This document shows, piece after piece, positions 7,601-9,425 of a stretch of 9,425 nt of DNA. The stretch covers positions 1 to 9,425 of the forward strand of contig JACMMY010000285.1 of assembly GCA_014378805.1 (NCBI GenBank), in the 5' to 3' direction. Origin of the DNA: Moraxellaceae bacterium. Lineage in GTDB: Bacteria; Pseudomonadota; Gammaproteobacteria; Pseudomonadales; Moraxellaceae. Positions within the stretch are counted from its first letter, which is position 1, and every line of letters starts with the position of its first letter. The notes under the pieces were generated by a model, which made no database searches, was not told the origin of the DNA, and saw only the letters and a list, made by a program, of their open reading frames with translations. The position numbers and the translations under genes were made by a program.

Positions 7601-8396
7601 TGACGTGTGGACGCATGGCATCCGCGCCCAGAGCACAGTTAAAGCCAATTGATAAAAGATCCGCATGACGCACTGAGTTCCAAAACGCCTCAGCCGTTTG
7701 CCCAGACAAAGTACGACCTGACGCATCAGTAATCGTGCCTGAAATCATCAGTGGTAATTCATAACCGAGTTCTTCAAAAACCGTTTTCACCGCAAAGATC
7801 GCGGCTTTACAGTTCAAAGTATCAAACACAGTTTCAATCAGAATAATGTGTGAACCGCCTTCGATCAGTGCATGGGTTGCTTGTACATAATTTTCAACGA
7901 GTTCATCAAAGCTCACATTACGGAACGCTGGGTTATTCACATCAGGACTAATCGAACAGGTTCGCGATGTCGGCCCAAGCACGCCTGCGACAAAACGTGG
8001 TTTGTCAGGGTTTTGTGCAGTGAATTCGTCACAGACCTCACGCGCCAAGCGGGCAGCCGTGATATTGATTTCAGTGTCCAGATGCTGCATGTGATAGTCA
8101 GCCATCGACACTTGCGTACCATTAAAGGTATTGGTCTCAAGAATGTCTGCACCAGCTTCTAAATATTGGCGATGAATCCCTTGAATAATTTCCGGCTGAG
8201 TGAGCACTAATAGGTCATTATTACCTTTGACGTCATGCTCAAAATCAGCAAAACGTTCTCCGCGATAATCTTCTTCTTCGAGTTTATGCCGCTGAATCAT
8301 CGTACCCATGGCGCCGTCAATGATCAGGATTCTCTTTTTAAGTAATTCTGTTAATTGGGTTTTTAAATTTAAGGCATTGATGGCTGGGGTAGACAT
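4689..8396 (-). CDS. metH: Cobalamin-dependent methionine synthase
   Basis: The 1235-residue enzyme transfers a methyl group from 5-methyltetrahydrofolate to homocysteine via methylcobalamin, making methionine and freeing tetrahydrofolate in the cytoplasm. It is full length (E. coli MetH is 1227). Module 1, homocysteine/zinc barrel (about 20-340): DGAMGTMIQ, and zinc ligands C254 (GFNCALG) and C317/C318 (GGCCGTTP). Module 2, folate barrel (about 360-620): FVNVGERTNVTGS from 363, and FDPNVFAVATGIEEHNNY. Module 3, cap plus Rossmann cobalamin domain (about 660-900): GDVHDIGKN with the lower cobalt ligand H764, then GLSGLITPS and GGATTS. Module 4, AdoMet reactivation domain (about 910-1235): YIDWTPFF with D953, and RPAPGYPACPEH with R1142 and Y1147. 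The protein ends ERWLGPNLDYEAN, as in E. coli. ATG 8396 is preceded by GGAG at a long 12-nt spacing. No interruption or missing key residue was seen. Confidence 0.98.
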   Translation of the reverse strand: MSTPAINALNLKTQLTELLKKRILIIDGAMGTMIQRHKLEEEDYRGERFADFEHDVKGNNDLLVLTQPEIIQGIHRQYLEAGADILETNTFNGTQVSMADYHMQHLDTEINITAARLAREVCDEFTAQNPDKPRFVAGVLGPTSRTCSISPDVNNPAFRNVSFDELVENYVQATHALIEGGSHIILIETVFDTLNCKAAIFAVKTVFEELGYELPLMISGTITDASGRTLSGQTAEAFWNSVRHADLLSIGFNCALGADAMRPHVKTVGDKADTFVSAHPNAGLPNAFGEYDETPEQTAEFIREFAESGLINITGGCCGTTPAHIAAIYNAVKDYAPRQIPDIEPACRLSGLEPFNITKDSLFVNVGERTNVTGSKKFARLIREQNYTEALAVALEQVQGGAQVIDINMDEGMLDSEGAMVTFLNMIASEPDISRVPIMIDSSKWEIIEAGLKCVQGKPIVNSISLKEGHDEFVTKAKLCRKYGAAVIVMAFDEQGQADTAARKREICERSYRVLVDVVGYPAEDIIFDPNVFAVATGIEEHNNYAVDFIEATGWIKQNLPHAMISGGVSNVSFSFRGNEPVREAIHAVFLYYAIKQGMTMGIVNAGQLAIYDDIPQELKDCVEDVILNKRADGTDRMLEIAEKYNGKGAVRAAENLDWRNAPVTKRLEYALVKGITAFINEDTEEARLEAKRPLDVIEGALMSGMNVVGDLFSEGKMFLPQVVKSARVMKQAVAWLNPYIEAEKTVGSSKGKILMATVKGDVHDIGKNIVGVVLGCNGYDIVDLGVMVSAEKILKTAIEEKVDIIGLSGLITPSLDEMVFVAKEMQRQGFKIPLMIGGATTSKAHTAVKIDPQYQNDGVIYVADASRAVGVATTLLSPEMKPKFLAERRAEYEEVRIRIANKTPKTPKLTYAKSIENGLTTDWETYQPPVPKQLGEMVFDAYPLELLVPYIDWTPFFISWSLAGKYPAILTDEVVGEAARDLFDNAQTMLKDLVDNKLVTAKAVFKLQPASRSAADDLEVYADESREFATHTFFHLRQQSDKVTKQPNYSLADYIAPKESGAKDYLGGFTVSIFGAEEMSHEYRAKGDDFSAILVQSLADRLAEAFAERLHVLVRKEYWGYAADEVLDNDDLIKEKYVGIRPAPGYPACPEHSEKATLFNWLDSTHKIGTQLTENYAMWPPSSVSGFYYSHAESDYFNVGKLGKDQIESYAARKGWSVSLTERWLGPNLDYEAN

Positions 8397-8519
8397 TTGT
8401 ACACGGAACTCCGAATCAGGAATAAAGTTGCGCTTTGATAAACTCTTTGACTATGAGGTTGAATCGAGAGTAAAAGAGTAGAGTGCAGATTTTAAAAATA
8501 ACATATTCAATTGATCGCT

Positions 8520-8547
8520 ATTCTATCAGGTAATCAATGAGCGTGAA
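8520..8547 (-). promoter_or_regulatory. Candidate metH promoter
   Basis: On the minus strand, TTCACG (8542-8547) and an extended -10, TGA-TAGAAT (8520-8528, hexamer 8520-8525), are spaced 16 bp. Transcription would start near 8513, leaving a leader of about 117 nt. I see no cobalamin or SAM riboswitch elements in that leader. Confidence 0.4.
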
Positions 8548-8554
8548 TGCAACC

Positions 8555-8563
8555 TGTGATAAT
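8555..8563 (+). promoter_or_regulatory. Extended -10 element upstream of the Pho box
   Basis: TGTGATAAT matches the extended -10 pattern TGnTATAAT except for one base. The -35 position (CAATGA, 8535-8540) is poor. If used, transcription starts near 8570 and the Pho box lies just downstream, so bound PhoB would block rather than activate. Confidence 0.3.
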
Positions 8564-8584
8564 ATGCCGCCGTTCTCATTATTT

Positions 8585-8602
8585 TTGTCATGAAACTGTC
8601 AT
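8585..8602 (+). promoter_or_regulatory. Pho box (PhoB binding site)
   Basis: TTGTCATGAAACTGTCAT consists of two direct heptamers, TTGTCAT and CTGTCAT, 11 bp apart with an A-rich 4-bp spacer. This is the architecture of the E. coli Pho box (CTGTCAT-N4-CTGTCAT), with one mismatch in the first heptamer. A weaker heptamer TTCTCAT lies at 8573-8579. The downstream gene is a phosphate transporter, which strongly supports the call. Confidence 0.78.
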
Positions 8603-8669
8603 CTTACTCAAATTCTTAGCAAATTGAGGTTAAGGCAGAGTAAAACGATGGTTTTTTCCAAGTCGAAAA

Positions 8670-8675
8670 TATAAT
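8670..8675 (+). promoter_or_regulatory. Consensus -10 box of the phosphate transporter gene
   Basis: A perfect TATAAT lies 43 bp before the ATG; transcription would start near 8682. No good -35 is seen 16-18 bp upstream, so activator help, possibly from the Pho box at about -80 to -97, is conceivable. Confidence 0.42.
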
Positions 8676-8679
8676 TCGA

Positions 8680-8692
8680 TGAATTCCATTCA
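8680..8692. promoter_or_regulatory. MetR-like palindrome TGAA-N5-TTCA
   Basis: TGAATTCCATTCA matches the E. coli MetR consensus TGAANNNNNTTCA and is a 5+3+5 dyad. It overlaps the predicted start site of the transporter and lies 284 bp from the metH start, far from where MetR acts at E. coli metH. A role for MetR is therefore speculative. Confidence 0.3.
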
Positions 8693-8718
8693 AGAAGTTT
8701 TAATAAAGAATGGTTTCT

Positions 8719-9425
8719 ATGAGTCAGAATTCCTCTGTAACGACACCAAAGCTTGATTCACCGATTCATCCGCTTTTCAAGCCAATGTTCATTTTTGTGG
8801 TCTTTGCGGCGCTGATCTATATCGGTCTTTCGCTGACTACCGATTTGGAAAGTATGTCAGCAATGAGTTTATTTCCATTGATCATGCTTAGTGCGGCTTT
8901 GTTTGTGGCGCTCAGCTTTGAATTTGTCAATTGTTTCCACGATACCGCTAATGCTGTTGTCACAACTATTTATACCAATGCCTTGTCTTCACATGCTGCT
9001 GTGGGTCTTGCGGGTTTTGCCAATTTCCTCGGTGTTCTCTTTGCCAGTGGTGCAGTTGCCTATGGTATTTTGGCGCTATTGCCTGTTGAGTTGATTCTCA
9101 ATGTCGGCAGTAACCAAGGTTTTGCCATGGTTTTTGCATTATTGCTTGCCGCGGTCATTTGGAACTTGGGGACATGGGCGGCAGGCATTCCAGCGTCTAG
9201 CTCACACACTTTGATTGGTTCAATTATCGGCGTGGGTTTGATGAATCGTTTTCTGACACCAGATGGCATTGCATCAATTAGTGTTAATTGGGATCAAGCG
9301 GCTAAAGTGGGTAAAGCGTTATTGTTTTTTCCTTTAATTGGTTTTGTGTTGGCAGCGTTAATATTTCTTTTATGTAAGTTTGTATTTGCACGTAAGCCAG
9401 AAAATTTTGAAACACCAGAGGGAGA
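8719..9425 (+). CDS. pitA: PitA-type inorganic phosphate transporter, 3' end missing
   Basis: The frame is open to the right edge, giving the first 235 residues of an inner-membrane protein of the PiT family, which imports phosphate (as metal-phosphate in E. coli) with protons. The PiT signature appears as FVNCFHDTANAVVTTIYTNA (69-88), followed by FANFLGVLFASGAVAYGILA, MVFALLLAAVIWNLGTW and GIPASSSHTLIGSIIGVGL (156-174), matching E. coli PitA segment by segment. The second signature copy expected in the C-terminal half lies outside the window. Compared with E. coli PitA there is an N-terminal extension of about 35 residues with an extra hydrophobic helix (about 23-40). An in-frame ATG at 8710 would add MVS; an in-frame TAA at 8704 rules out anything longer. 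Ribosome sites are weak for both. A Pho box upstream links it to phosphate control. Confidence 0.93.
   Translation, partial: MSQNSSVTTPKLDSPIHPLFKPMFIFVVFAALIYIGLSLTTDLESMSAMSLFPLIMLSAALFVALSFEFVNCFHDTANAVVTTIYTNALSSHAAVGLAGFANFLGVLFASGAVAYGILALLPVELILNVGSNQGFAMVFALLLAAVIWNLGTWAAGIPASSSHTLIGSIIGVGLMNRFLTPDGIASISVNWDQAAKVGKALLFFPLIGFVLAALIFLLCKFVFARKPENFETPEG

Larger units (their letters stand above)
8397..8718. other. Divergent regulatory region between metH and the phosphate transporter
   Basis: This 322-bp stretch has no credible gene. It holds the metH leader and candidate promoter (8520-8547), an extended -10 pointing the other way (8555-8563), a Pho box (8585-8602), a consensus TATAAT (8670-8675) and a MetR-like palindrome (8680-8692), each listed separately. 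The rest is AT-rich without clear structure. Confidence 0.7.

Noticed and set aside
8397..8513. Possible cobalamin or SAM riboswitch in the metH leader
   Set aside because: No B12-box-like or SAM-aptamer core sequence was found. The only structure seen is a 7-bp stem (8442-8448 with 8473-8479) with a long loop, which is not distinctive.
8891..9269. Short frames on both strands near the right edge (8891-9094 plus, 9060-9269 minus)
   Set aside because: Both overlap the PiT transporter frame, which runs uninterrupted with clear family motifs to the end of the window.

Overview
The window looks like an ordinary chromosomal stretch of a gammaproteobacterium of moderate to low GC. Moraxellaceae (Acinetobacter and relatives) is my best guess. 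The reasons are a MetH that aligns with E. coli MetH along its whole length, a PitA-type phosphate carrier, a DUF2505 protein and a Crp/Fnr paralogue of a subfamily common in Proteobacteria. The genus is an inference from protein style, not something I could test.

Layout from left to right: the 3' part of a DksA/TraR-type zinc-finger gene (+, cut by the left edge); a cation diffusion facilitator transporter (+); a bidirectional terminator; a nitroreductase (-); a divergent intergenic region with two palindromes; a DUF2505 gene (+) with its own terminator; a stand-alone peptide deformylase (+); an unusual nested inverted repeat; a Crp/Fnr-type regulator (-); the 1235-residue cobalamin-dependent methionine synthase metH (-); a 322-bp divergent regulatory region; and the start of a PiT phosphate transporter (+, cut by the right edge). 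No tRNA, rRNA, CRISPR array, insertion sequence or prophage gene was seen.

The genes are mostly single units with their own signals rather than one operon: metal export, flavin-dependent reduction, protein N-terminal maturation, methionine/folate metabolism and phosphate uptake. I found no previously undescribed gene system. The most informative parts lie between genes: a near-perfect Pho box upstream of the phosphate transporter, a MetR-like palindrome at the likely transcription start of that same gene, a perfect dyad in the nitroreductase leader, and a 92-bp nested inverted repeat without a U-tract between the deformylase and the Crp/Fnr gene.
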